A stretch of DNA of 39,313 bases from Deltaproteobacteria bacterium. Lineage in GTDB: Bacteria > Myxococcota_A > Bradymonadia > REDH01. The notes under the pieces are model-generated. The model worked only from the letters and a program-made list of their open reading frames with translations. It was not told the DNA's origin and ran no database searches. The stretch is from positions 1 to 39,313 of the forward strand of contig REDH01000173.1 in NCBI GenBank assembly GCA_007693585.1. The letters are read 5' to 3'. Of the stretch, positions 14,825-24,088 are shown piece after piece. Positions within the stretch are counted from its first letter, which is position 1, and every line of letters begins with the position of its first letter. The translations under genes were made by a program, and so were the position numbers.

Positions 14825-17800
14825 CTACTCGCCGTTCTCGCCGTTCTCGCCGTCTTCGGTCGGGACGCCGCTTTCGCCGTTCTCCGTCGGCATGCCGGTC
14901 TCCTCGCCGTTGTCTTCCTCGCTGTCGGCGAACGTGACATGGACCAGCTCGGCGATGGCGGGGGCCGCGCGTCGTCTCAGGCGCAGGGAGAGGACCTCCA
15001 CGCCGCGGTCATCGGCCCATGCGCCGAGGGCGAAGCCGAGTGCGGAGAGGCTATCGGAGACGGGACTGAAGTCGACACGGGCGGGTTCGGTCCAGGTGCC
15101 GCCGCCCTCGAGGGTGGTGGCCCAGACGGAGTGGTCGGTCATGTCCTGGTAGAAGATCCAGGGCGCGCCCTGCCAGGAGGCGGTGCGAATCGAGCCACCG
15201 ACCTGGTGGACGGCGAGGCGCTCGTCCACGATGCGGAGGCCGTCGTCGACCACGGTGACCTGGCCGCTGGCGAGGTTGACGACACGAAGCTCTCCGCTGA
15301 GCGCCTCGAGGTAGGCGACGAACGCTACGCCGTCCGCGGCATGCAGGGCGGCGAAGCGACCGGCGTCGGCGGGCAGGCCTTCCTGCGGGCCGTCGAGAAC
15401 GACGCTGCGCACGGCGTTTTCGAGGCCAGTTCCCGGGGTCTCGGTCGGGTCACCGTTCTCCGTCGGGTCACCGTTCCCGGACGGTTCCGTGGGTTCCGGA
15501 GTGCCTTCGACGGTCAGGTAGCGGAGTTCGCCCGCACCGCGGTCGTAGTGGACGACGTGGAGGACGCCGTCGGGGGTGCGGAGTCCGTCGACGAACTGTC
15601 CTGCGGAGGGCCGAAGCTCGACGAAGGGCGCGCGAGGCGCGGTGGGCCGGCAGGCGAAGCCGTCGTCGACGGCAAAGCAGGCGTCGTTGCCTTCGCAGCC
15701 GGGGCTGCACTGGCGGGGCCGCTCGGGGATCTCGCAGGTGTTGGTGTCCGTACGGCATTCGCGGGTGGCGCTCTCGCAGCCGCCGCCGCAGGGGCTGGTG
15801 ATGGCGATGCGGTCGAGGAGGACGCTGTCGCCGTGGGAGAGGTCGGCCTGCACTTCGATGGCGCGGACTTCGGCGAACCACTGTGCGGGCAGGGGATCGT
15901 CCTCGATGACGAGGGGCCGGCTGTAGACGATGGTGGCGGAGCCGTCGTCCTCGGGGACGGGTCGTGCCCATCGTCCGGCGCCCTGCTGGTCGTCGAGGGT
16001 GATGGTGTTCCAGGCGGGGGTTCCGTTGTCGAGGGTGACGCGGGTGAGCCGGAGGTCGTTCTCGGTGGCGCTGCGGCGTGTGCGCGAGGTGATCCATGCG
16101 GTCCCGTCTTGGCCGAGGGCGATGCGGACATCCCGTCCGGCGTCGGTACCGGTGCCGGTGATGCCCTGGCGGGGTCCGTCGGGATCGGCGGTGGGTTCGT
16201 CTTCGGGGACGCCGTCGAGGTGGGTCCACCGGAGGGAGCCGTCGTCCTGCTGGATGCCGAGGACGAGGTCGCGGAAGGTGTCGTTGCGGGCGGCGACGAG
16301 GCGGAGGGAGCCATCGCTGGAGGAGGCAGCGTCGAGGCTGGCGCCGAGCCGTCCGAAGGCGAGGGGATCTGCGGGGGTGCAGCCGCAGGCACCGGGGTCG
16401 GTGACGGTGCAGGCATCGAGGTCGACGTCCGGGAGGGTCTCGAGCACGGGCTGGGTGCCGGGGGGGCACTCGAGGTTGGCGCAGGGGTCCGGCACGGGCT
16501 CGCAGGAGGAGGTGCTGGCGCAGCACCAGGAGCCGTCGGGGCAGCCGCCGTCGCAGAGGTCATCGCAGGCGCAGGCGTTGGAGACACAGGTGCCGCCGAA
16601 TCGGCAGGAGCTGTCGCAGTCGCCATCCTCGATGCAGGCGACGGGCAGGCACTGTCCGTCGTCGCAGATGGCGATCCCTTCGCAATCGGCGTCCTCGGTG
16701 CAGGAGGGTGCAGGGTCGGAGGAAGGGAGGTCGCTGGGGAGCGAGCCGGTGGACCCGGGCGGGGTGGTCGAGTCGCTGCTGCCGCACGCGGCGAGCAGGA
16801 TGCTGGCTGCGAGGAGGGCGAGGACTCGGGGTCGGCGCAGGCCGAGGAGGAGTCCGAGGAGGAGGAGTACGGAGACGGGAGAACCGGACGCGGGTGCTGC
16901 GCTGCAGCCGCCGGCGCGTGGCGTGGCGGCGCTCGGCTGGGCGGGATCCGTGTCCAGGCGCTTGTCGGTGCGGGTGTGGAGGCCGGCGTCGTCGGTGGCG
17001 AGGACGGCGAGGTGGCGGACGCCGTGGAGCTGTCGTGCGGAGAGGGTGGTCTCGGGTCCGTCGAGGGGGAACCAGGCGCCGCCGTCGAGGCTGGCCCGGA
17101 GGTCGAGGCGATCGGCTGGGGTCAGGTTGTCATGGGCGAGGATGCGTACGGTCTCCCCGTCGTGTTCGAGGTGCACGGTGGGAGGGGTGAAGTCCTGCAC
17201 GAGGGCGAGGGTCGCGGTGCGGGCCGAGACGGATCCCGGGAGATCGGCGTAGCGCACGCGGATGTCGACGGTGTGGAGTCCTTCGGCGAGCATCTGTCGG
17301 CCGTCGATGCGGAGGGTGTCGGCGGGTTGCCAGGTGGACCAGAGTCCTCGTCCGATGCGCACGCTGGCTTCGAGGTCGCGAGCGGGGTCGCGGTCGAGTG
17401 CATCGACGCGGACGCGGACGGTGGGGGTGAGCGCGCGGGCGACGTCGTCGGCGTGAGCGCCGTCCTGCTGCAGCTGGCGGGCGAGGCGGGCGTCGCCGGC
17501 CTCGACGTGCTGCTCGACGAGGACGGGCAGGGGAGCGCCTTCGCGCTGGAGGCCCAGCAGCGTGGCGGGCTGGAGGTCGGCGAAGATGCCGAGCATCTCT
17601 CCGTCGTCGGTGGCGGTGATGGCCCCGGGGCCGAGGACGAGCTGGAAGCCGAGGAGTTCGGGGAGCTCGATGGGGTCCTCGAGGGCTTCGGTGAGTGCGG
17701 GGAGGAAGAGCCCAAGGAGGCTGGGGAGGGCGTTGATGAGCCCGTCGGTGTCGGCGGAGGCGAGGAGGTGGGCGTTTCGGGCCTCGATGCGGGTGATGGC

Positions 17801-19354
17801 GTCGCCGACGTCCCCGAGGAGGATCTGGATTCCGCCGGCATCGGAGGAGTCCAGGTCGATGGGGAGGTGGAGGTCGAGGTTGAGGGTGAAGACGCGGGTG
17901 TAGCGCTGGTAGGCGAAGAGGTAGAAGTCGATGTCGAGGTTTTCGAGGATGACGAGGAGGAGGGGTTCGCCGACCTCGGTGCCGTCGGGGAGGGTTCGGG
18001 TGCCGTTGCCGAGGGCGATCCGGGGGGGTTGTTGCGGTCGCAGGGCGAGTCGCATGGGCCGGATCTCGTTCTCGGTGAGGTCACCGAGGCTCGGCACGAG
18101 GATGGAGAAGGTGCCGCTGGTGAGCTGTTCGATGGTGTCGGAGCCGAGGGTCAGGCACAGGGCCCCGGAGCGGTAGACGGCCCACAGGGCGAGGTCGAGG
18201 GCGGTGCGGTGCACGCCGATGCCGATGGCGAAGGGATTGCCGACGGGGCTGAGGCTTCGGAAGAGTTCGCTGGAGAGCGGGGTCTCGTCGAGGGTGGGAG
18301 GATCGACGGCGGGGACGCAGAGGTTGGGGTCGGCGGTGAAGCCGAGCTCGGCGCCGAGGTCGAGGCCGTAGCCGGGTCCGGCGTCGACGGCGCGGGCGAG
18401 GCCGCCGAGCCAGGCCATGAAGCCGAGTTCGGCGGAGAGTCCCGGGGCGAAGTCGGCGAGGAGTCCGCCGAGGTCGAAGCGGTCCTCGAGGCCGAGGTCC
18501 ATGCCGAGGCAGGTGTCGGTGGCGGCGTCGAGGCAGAGGTTGTCGAGGCAGGTGAAGTCTCCGGGGCAGGGGACTTCGTCGGAGCATCGTCGGCAGAGGG
18601 TGTCGCCGAGGAGGTCGTCGATGGGTCCGGTGAGTTCGCTGGCGAAGACGTTGAGGAGGAGGGGGGCTGCGCTGGCGGCGACGCCGCACAGGGGGTCGCT
18701 GCCGGAGACGTCGATGCCGAGGGCACCGAGGTCGAAGTCGATGGCATCGGCGGGAATGTCGATGGTGGTGCGTCCGCGTTCCTCGTCGGAGAGGAACTGG
18801 AGTTCGGCGCGGATGGGGAGTCGTTCGGCGGAGAGGGTGAGGGTGCAGGAGGCTGCGCCGCCGATGGCGATGGATTCGTCGAGGTCGATGACGCCGAGTT
18901 CGACGGCGAGGCCGCTGGGGGGCAGGGGGCTGAGGAGGACCTCGCCGATCTCGAAGGTGAGCTGGCAACCGGGGATGCCGTCGTCGCAGGTGGCGCCGTC
19001 GCCGCAGATCTCGATGTCGCCGAGGCCGGGCAGTTCGAAGGCGAGGGGTTCGAGGCAGAAGGAGAGTCCGCCGTCGCCGATGAGGTCACCGATGAGGGGT
19101 CCGAGGTTGTCGGCGAGGAAGTCGAGTCCGCGTTCGGTGACGTGGACCTGCACGGCGTTGGCGAAGGAGGGGCCGTCGGTGGGGAAGGACCACTCGGGCG
19201 CGGTGGGGGGTCCGGCGTCGTCATCGCAGGCGAGGAGGTCGCAGCCGTCGCCGCAGCCGTCGTCGCAGCCGGCGCCGTCATCGGCGCAGGCCCATGCGGC
19301 GAACAGCAGTCCGGCAAGCAGGAGGCGGTTGAGTCGTGGGTCGGTCCAGCGCAT
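14825..19354 (-). CDS. giant BPI/TULIP-like lipoprotein with internal sorting signal and second lipobox (paralog 1)
   Basis: This is a 1509-residue protein. The ATG at 19354 gives MRWTDPRLNRLLLAG and lipobox AWAC (Cys23), matching the paralog; an ATG at 19426 overlaps the upstream stop but adds 24 odd residues. Residues about 65-590 resemble BPI/LBP/CETP proteins: VQVHVTERGLDFL opens a first barrel, FAIGIGVHRTALDLALWAVY opens a second, and LPELLGFQLVLGPG with IFADL closes it. Ig-like domains follow (about 610-800). Residues 816-818 are Gly-Cys-Ser, followed by a hydrophobic run, RRPR, a second hydrophobic run and lipobox LLAAC (Cys857). Then come Cys-rich repeats and a propeller-like domain (about 960-1480). 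The tail is repetitive (PTENGE). Probable cell-envelope lipid binding is inferred, not shown. Confidence 0.8.
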   Translation of the reverse strand: MRWTDPRLNRLLLAGLLFAAWACADDGAGCDDGCGDGCDLLACDDDAGPPTAPEWSFPTDGPSFANAVQVHVTERGLDFLADNLGPLIGDLIGDGGLSFCLEPLAFELPGLGDIEICGDGATCDDGIPGCQLTFEIGEVLLSPLPPSGLAVELGVIDLDESIAIGGAASCTLTLSAERLPIRAELQFLSDEERGRTTIDIPADAIDFDLGALGIDVSGSDPLCGVAASAAPLLLNVFASELTGPIDDLLGDTLCRRCSDEVPCPGDFTCLDNLCLDAATDTCLGMDLGLEDRFDLGGLLADFAPGLSAELGFMAWLGGLARAVDAGPGYGLDLGAELGFTADPNLCVPAVDPPTLDETPLSSELFRSLSPVGNPFAIGIGVHRTALDLALWAVYRSGALCLTLGSDTIEQLTSGTFSILVPSLGDLTENEIRPMRLALRPQQPPRIALGNGTRTLPDGTEVGEPLLLVILENLDIDFYLFAYQRYTRVFTLNLDLHLPIDLDSSDAGGIQILLGDVGDAITRIEARNAHLLASADTDGLINALPSLLGLFLPALTEALEDPIELPELLGFQLVLGPGAITATDDGEMLGIFADLQPATLLGLQREGAPLPVLVEQHVEAGDARLARQLQQDGAHADDVARALTPTVRVRVDALDRDPARDLEASVRIGRGLWSTWQPADTLRIDGRQMLAEGLHTVDIRVRYADLPGSVSARTATLALVQDFTPPTVHLEHDGETVRILAHDNLTPADRLDLRASLDGGAWFPLDGPETTLSARQLHGVRHLAVLATDDAGLHTRTDKRLDTDPAQPSAATPRAGGCSAAPASGSPVSVLLLLGLLLGLRRPRVLALLAASILLAACGSSDSTTPPGSTGSLPSDLPSSDPAPSCTEDADCEGIAICDDGQCLPVACIEDGDCDSSCRFGGTCVSNACACDDLCDGGCPDGSWCCASTSSCEPVPDPCANLECPPGTQPVLETLPDVDLDACTVTDPGACGCTPADPLAFGRLGASLDAASSSDGSLRLVAARNDTFRDLVLGIQQDDGSLRWTHLDGVPEDEPTADPDGPRQGITGTGTDAGRDVRIALGQDGTAWITSRTRRSATENDLRLTRVTLDNGTPAWNTITLDDQQGAGRWARPVPEDDGSATIVYSRPLVIEDDPLPAQWFAEVRAIEVQADLSHGDSVLLDRIAITSPCGGGCESATRECRTDTNTCEIPERPRQCSPGCEGNDACFAVDDGFACRPTAPRAPFVELRPSAGQFVDGLRTPDGVLHVVHYDRGAGELRYLTVEGTPEPTEPSGNGDPTENGDPTETPGTGLENAVRSVVLDGPQEGLPADAGRFAALHAADGVAFVAYLEALSGELRVVNLASGQVTVVDDGLRIVDERLAVHQVGGSIRTASWQGAPWIFYQDMTDHSVWATTLEGGGTWTEPARVDFSPVSDSLSALGFALGAWADDRGVEVLSLRLRRRAAPAIAELVHVTFADSEEDNGEETGMPTENGESGVPTEDGENGENGE
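16780..16910 (-). other. internal MYXO-CTERM-like element plus second lipobox (paralog 1)
   Basis: Within the giant gene, codons for Gly-Cys-Ser (Cys codon 16904-16906, residue 817) are followed by VSVLLLLGLLLGL, RRPR, VLALLAASILLAA and Cys857 (codon 16784-16786). I see no in-frame ATG, GTG or TTG close enough to start a separate lipoprotein, so both signals are inside one frame. It looks like a C-terminal sorting signal fused directly to a lipoprotein signal peptide. Confidence 0.75.
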
Positions 19355-19422
19355 GGCGCCCTCGCGTCGCGGGTGGGGTCGTGAATTCGGTGGGGTCGAG
19401 CGTGCCGGCGGGGCGGCGGGAG

Positions 19423-22400
19423 TCATTCGGCGGGGCAGAGTTCGGCGGAGCGCACGCGGACGTCATTGCCTTCGTTGAAGAGCGTGCTGCTGGCGAGCTG
19501 CACGCTGGCGCCGGAGCGGGGTCCCACGCCGATGTAGAAGCCCCAGGCGCCGTCCCACTCGGGGGAGGCGCCGCCGAGGGTGACGGGTTCGAGCCAGCCG
19601 TTGTCGAAGACGGAGGCGACGAGCGTTCCGGAGGTGGCGTCCTGGTAGACGAGGGCCGCGGAGGATCCGCAGTCGACGAGCTGGACGGCCTGGCCGACGC
19701 GGCTCAGGAGCACGCCGTCGTCGGTGATGCGGACGCCGTCATCGACGAGCACGCTGAGGTTGGTGTCGAGCTGGAGGGCGACGAGTTCGCGGCGGGTTTC
19801 GTCGACGAAGGCTGCCCAGGGTTCGCCGGCGACGGTTCCCGCGGTGGCGAAGCGTCCGGCGTCGATGTCGGCGGTTCCGGCGATGGTGGTGGCGGGGGTG
19901 GAGGTGCCGTCGTCGAGGACGCGGGCCTGGAGGAGGGTGCCGGCCACGGCGTCGTGGAAGACGACGCGGAAGCCGTCGTTCTCGCGGAGGGCGCTGGCGA
20001 AGAGTCCGGTGCCGGCGGGGAGGGTGACGATGCCTTCGTGTGCGGTGACGGGAGCGCAGGTGAAGGTGTCGGGGCTGTCGGTGCGGAAGCATGCCTGATC
20101 GCCGGGGCAGCCGCCGCACCAGCGTTCGCTGATGGTGCGTGTGCAGGCGTTGGTGTCGGCGTTGCAGGCTTCTCCGGTGGGGCACCGGCCGCCGCAGGCC
20201 TCGGTGTTGGGGATCCCGTGGACGACGGAGATGTCGTAGTCGCCGTCGGTGCCGGCTCGCGCGGCGCGCAGCTCGCTGCGCCAGGCTCCGGCGGAGTCGG
20301 CGACGCGGGGGGCCATGTAGAAGACCCAGGGGGTGCCGTCTTCGGTGACGTGGAGTTCTCCGTAGAGTCCGCCGCCGCCGTCGGCGTCGACGGTGCGGAT
20401 GGTCCACTGTCCGCTGGCGTCGCGGACGCCGTGGCGGAGGGTGAGGGCGTGGGGGCCGCTGGCGACGTGCCAGGTGGCGTGGAGGGTGCCGTCCGGGGCG
20501 AAGGCGAGGCTGGGGTGGTGGCCGGCGTCGGGTCCGGGGTCGGCGATGCCGCTGCGGGGTCCGGCCGGGTCGGCGGAGGCGCGTGCGCCGGCGGGCAGAC
20601 CGTCGACGGTCTCCCAGGCGATGGCGCCGTCGTTGCCGACGAAGCCGACCGCGAGGTCGCCGTAGGTCTCGTTCCAGGCGGCGACGGCGAACTGATCGCC
20701 GTGGCTGGCGCTGGTGAGCCAGCGGCCGATGCGGCCTTCGTCGAGGGGCGGGAGGGGGACGCACTCGCATTCGCCGGGGCTGTCGAGGGCGCAGGTGCGG
20801 CTGCTGGCGGTGGCGGCGGAGCGCACGACGGGCTGGGTGCCGGCGGGGCATGTGGTGCTCGAGCAGGCCCACGGCTCCGGGGTGCAGCGGTCGGTGTCGT
20901 GGCAGCAGAAGGTGCCGGCGGGGCAGCCGTCGGCACAGGGCACGCCGCAGAAGCAGTCGCCGTCGAAACACTGGCCGATCTCGCCGTTCTCGCAGGGGTC
21001 GGTGCACTCGGCGGAGGAGGTGCAGGCCACCGGTTCACAGGAGTTCCCGACGCAGCGTTCGCCGGCGGGACAGTCGGTGTTCACGATGCACTCCGGGGCG
21101 TCGGCGCCGGGGACGCACTCGCGGGCCCGACAGACGAGGCCCTCGCCGCAGTCGGCATCATCGAAGCACTCCGGGGGGGCGGGCGGTGGGACGCAGCGGT
21201 TGTCTTCGCAGCGCAGGTCGTCGGGGCACATGTTGTTCGTGACGCACTCGGGGGGGCGGGGCGTGCAGTGGCCGGCAACGCAGGCCTCGTCCGCGCTGCA
21301 GTCGGCCGGGCCTTCGCAGGCTCGCCCGAGGTCGAGGTCGTGGCAGGTGAAGTCGCGGCAGACCTGGAGGTCGCCGCAGTCGAAGTCATCGCGGCAGTCG
21401 ACGGTGACGCATGCGCCGTCGACGCACCGTTCGCCGGTGCCGCACTCGAGATCCACCTGGCACTCCGGTCCGGTGGTGGTCTCGATGCCGGAGGATTCCT
21501 CGCTGCTGCCCGCGGGGGGGGTTGTAGCGCTGTCGGACCCGCACGCGCCCAGGAGGAGGGCGGCGGCGGCGACGGCGAGGAGGCCGCGGCGGCGGCGCAG
21601 GACGAGCAGGCCGGCCAGGAGCAGGAGCGAGGCGAGGGGACCGCTGGTGGGCGCGCCGGCGGCGCTGCAGCCGGCGCGGGGGACGGCGGCGAGGGGATCG
21701 CCTCCGGCCACGGCGCGTTCGCTGCGGAGGCCGGGGACCTCGACGCGTTTCTCGGCGCGACCGATGTTTCCGGCCTCGTCGCGCACCTCGACGGTGACGG
21801 TCACGCGCTGACCGGCGTGGTCTGCAAGGCGGATGGGGGTGAGGTCGGTGGCGAAGTCGCCGAGGGGTTCACCGTCGACGAGGACGCGGCGGGCAAGCCG
21901 GTGGGCGGGGGTCAGGTCATCGTGGGCGATGACGTGGACCTGCGCACCGCTGGTTTCGAGGCGCACGCGCGGGGCGAGGAAGTCGGTCGTGACGGGGATC
22001 AGGATGGTGTCGGGGTGCAGGGTGGCGGGCTGGTCTGCGTATCGGGCGCGCACCTCGACATGGTGCTGGCCGGGGGCCCCGAGGCGCCGGTCGTCGATGC
22101 GGAGGGTGTTGCCCGCGTGCCAGACGCTCCAGGGTCCGTGCCCGATGCGCCAGCCGAGCTCGAGGTCGTCTCCCGGGACGGTCACGTGGACCACGGGGCG
22201 CACGGCATCGAGGGAGAAGGGGGTCCCTTCTCGGACGTCGGCCATGTGCCGGGCGATGTCCTCGGTGGCGGGCCGGTCGACGCGGGCGATGTGCCGGTCC
22301 ACTGCCGGGAGGGCGACCATCGGCAGGGGGATGGGGTCGCCGGTGAGCTCGAGGTCGGCGAAGATGGCGAGCAGGTCACCGTTGTCGATCGAGGTGATGC

Positions 22401-24015
22401 TGCCTGGCCGGAGGACGAGCTGGAATCCGAAGAGGTCGGGCAGCTCGAGGCTGGGGAGGGCGTCGTCGGTGAGCCCGGGCAGGAGCAGGCCGATGACGGT
22501 GGGCAGGAGCTCGACGAGGACCTGGGACTCGGCGGGGGTCAGGAGGGAGGCGTTGCGGGCCTCGATGCGGGTGAGGATGCCGCCGAGGTCTCCGAGGAGG
22601 GGGGTGAGCACGCCGTCGCTGGTGACGTCGATGCCGATGGGGATGTTGAGGTCGACGTCGAGGGTGAGGACGCGGCCGTAGCGGTCCTGGTGAAAGAGGT
22701 AGAAGTCGATCTCGGTGTTCTCGAGGACGAGCTGGACGAGCTCGGCGCCTTCGCCAAGCTGGACGCGGGGGGCGAGGTTCGGCCGCAGGACGATCCGCAG
22801 GGGTCGTTCGAGGCCGTCGCCGAGCCGGTCGAGGGTGGGGAGGAGCAGGCCGAGCACGCCGGTGGAGAGGAACTCGATGTCCTCGGCGCCGAGCTCGAGG
22901 CAGAGGGCACCGGAGCGGTGAACACCCCACAGGGCGAGGTCGAGGAATTCGCGGTGGATGCCGATCCCGAGGGAGAACGGTCGCTGCGCGGGGTCGACGT
23001 CGGTGTGGAGGGTCGGCGAGGGGGGGATGGGCCCGGTGATGGGGGGCGGGAGCACGGGGACGCAGAGGTCGGGATCGGCGGTGGTTCCGGCGAGCATCCC
23101 GAGGCTGAGGCTCTGGGGGCTCTCCGGTCCTTCGGCGGAGGCGTATCCACCGAGGTATGCGGAGTAGAAGAGGAGCCGCGGATCGACCGGGGGTGCGGGC
23201 GTGTCATCCTCGTCGTCGCCGTCTCCGCCGAGCAGGCCGCCGAGCAGGTCCCCGAGGTCGAAGGCTCCTTCGGCGCCGACTTCTTCGGGGAGCACCTCGG
23301 TGATTTCGCCGAGGGCGTCGCCGATGGCGTCGTTGATGGCGCCGCTGAAGAGCCCCGAGAGCAGGTCGGCGATGAAGCAGACGAAGCCCCCGCTCACGTC
23401 GATCCGCAGGTTCTGGATGGTCGCGGTGGGATCGGAGACCGCGAGCTGCGTGCGTTCGAAGACGTTCTGTTCGGAGAGGAGAAACCGGATTGGCAGGTTG
23501 GCGATGACCCGGTTGAACCGGATGCGCGCGTTGCAGTTGGTGGCAAGGAGCCGGGCCCGCACGGTGCGGTCGAACGAGGCGATGCGCACCTGAACGTCGA
23601 GTTGATCGGGTGCTCGCGGGGTGAGCGAGGCCCCTTCGAGGGTGAGGTTGAGCTGGCAGCCGGTCTGGCCGTCGCTGCATGTCTCGTTGCCACAGATCGT
23701 GGCGCCGGAGGCCGTCGTCTGCGGGAAGCAGAAGCTCAGGCCATCTTCCCCGAGGAGGAGTGGCACGAGCTCCTCGACGGCTTCCTCGAGGAGTTCGAGG
23801 CCGCGCTCGGTCACGTGGATCTGCACGCCGCCGGGCACGAGGGGTCCGTCGTCGGGGTAGGGGAACTCGGGTTCCGCCACGCCGCCGTCGTCATCGCAGC
23901 CCAGGCAGCTGTCGATGTCGCATCCCTCGCCGTCATCGGCACAGGCCCACGCCGCAAGGAGGAGAGCGGCCATGAGCAGGCCGTTCCAGCGTCGATCGGT
24001 CCACGTCGCGCGCAT
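19423..24015 (-). CDS. giant BPI/TULIP-like lipoprotein with internal sorting signal and second lipobox (paralog 2)
   Basis: This is a 1530-residue protein that starts MRATWTDRRWNGLLMA with lipobox AWAC (Cys25). VQIHVTERGLELL opens the first BPI-like barrel near residue 65. FSLGIGIHREFLDLALWGVH (about 345) opens the second, and LPDLFGFQLVLRPGSI with IFADLEL (to about 560) closes it. Ig-like domains follow to about 770. Residues 782-784 are Gly-Cys-Ser, then LASLLLLAGLLVL, RRRR, LLAVAAAALLLGA and Cys825. The Cys-rich part is longer than in paralog 1, about seven C-x-x-x-x-C-type modules (such as CGTGERCVDGAC and CPAGERCVGNSC). A propeller-like domain with a Cys-rich insert ends the protein. 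Its stop overlaps an upstream-extended ATG of paralog 1, so the two genes form an operon. Confidence 0.82.
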   Translation of the reverse strand: MRATWTDRRWNGLLMAALLLAAWACADDGEGCDIDSCLGCDDDGGVAEPEFPYPDDGPLVPGGVQIHVTERGLELLEEAVEELVPLLLGEDGLSFCFPQTTASGATICGNETCSDGQTGCQLNLTLEGASLTPRAPDQLDVQVRIASFDRTVRARLLATNCNARIRFNRVIANLPIRFLLSEQNVFERTQLAVSDPTATIQNLRIDVSGGFVCFIADLLSGLFSGAINDAIGDALGEITEVLPEEVGAEGAFDLGDLLGGLLGGDGDDEDDTPAPPVDPRLLFYSAYLGGYASAEGPESPQSLSLGMLAGTTADPDLCVPVLPPPITGPIPPSPTLHTDVDPAQRPFSLGIGIHREFLDLALWGVHRSGALCLELGAEDIEFLSTGVLGLLLPTLDRLGDGLERPLRIVLRPNLAPRVQLGEGAELVQLVLENTEIDFYLFHQDRYGRVLTLDVDLNIPIGIDVTSDGVLTPLLGDLGGILTRIEARNASLLTPAESQVLVELLPTVIGLLLPGLTDDALPSLELPDLFGFQLVLRPGSITSIDNGDLLAIFADLELTGDPIPLPMVALPAVDRHIARVDRPATEDIARHMADVREGTPFSLDAVRPVVHVTVPGDDLELGWRIGHGPWSVWHAGNTLRIDDRRLGAPGQHHVEVRARYADQPATLHPDTILIPVTTDFLAPRVRLETSGAQVHVIAHDDLTPAHRLARRVLVDGEPLGDFATDLTPIRLADHAGQRVTVTVEVRDEAGNIGRAEKRVEVPGLRSERAVAGGDPLAAVPRAGCSAAGAPTSGPLASLLLLAGLLVLRRRRGLLAVAAAALLLGACGSDSATTPPAGSSEESSGIETTTGPECQVDLECGTGERCVDGACVTVDCRDDFDCGDLQVCRDFTCHDLDLGRACEGPADCSADEACVAGHCTPRPPECVTNNMCPDDLRCEDNRCVPPPAPPECFDDADCGEGLVCRARECVPGADAPECIVNTDCPAGERCVGNSCEPVACTSSAECTDPCENGEIGQCFDGDCFCGVPCADGCPAGTFCCHDTDRCTPEPWACSSTTCPAGTQPVVRSAATASSRTCALDSPGECECVPLPPLDEGRIGRWLTSASHGDQFAVAAWNETYGDLAVGFVGNDGAIAWETVDGLPAGARASADPAGPRSGIADPGPDAGHHPSLAFAPDGTLHATWHVASGPHALTLRHGVRDASGQWTIRTVDADGGGGLYGELHVTEDGTPWVFYMAPRVADSAGAWRSELRAARAGTDGDYDISVVHGIPNTEACGGRCPTGEACNADTNACTRTISERWCGGCPGDQACFRTDSPDTFTCAPVTAHEGIVTLPAGTGLFASALRENDGFRVVFHDAVAGTLLQARVLDDGTSTPATTIAGTADIDAGRFATAGTVAGEPWAAFVDETRRELVALQLDTNLSVLVDDGVRITDDGVLLSRVGQAVQLVDCGSSAALVYQDATSGTLVASVFDNGWLEPVTLGGASPEWDGAWGFYIGVGPRSGASVQLASSTLFNEGNDVRVRSAELCPAE
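21541..21669 (-). other. internal MYXO-CTERM-like element plus second lipobox (paralog 2)
   Basis: The Cys of Gly-Cys-Ser is codon 21667-21669 (residue 783); the lipobox Cys is codon 21541-21543 (residue 825). Between them are two hydrophobic runs separated by RRRR. The spacing (42 residues) is close to that in paralog 1 (40). The only alternative in-frame GTG, in ERAVAGG, would give a poor signal peptide with two hydrophobic runs. Confidence 0.75.
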
Positions 24016-24088
24016 GTTGTCTCACCAGGCTGGTTGGTCTTGGTAGAGCGGCGAGCATCGCTCGCGAGGGCCATCGCATCCGAGACTG

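Noticed and set aside
16780-16910. Separate gene start for the second lipoprotein half
   Set aside because: No ATG, GTG or TTG in frame near the inner lipobox; reading frame is continuous, and the paralog shows the same.
13199-19384. A 2061-codon open frame on the plus strand opposite the giant gene
   Set aside because: It has a Gly/Glu/Val-monotonous composition and is explained by the strong third-position GC of the minus-strand gene.
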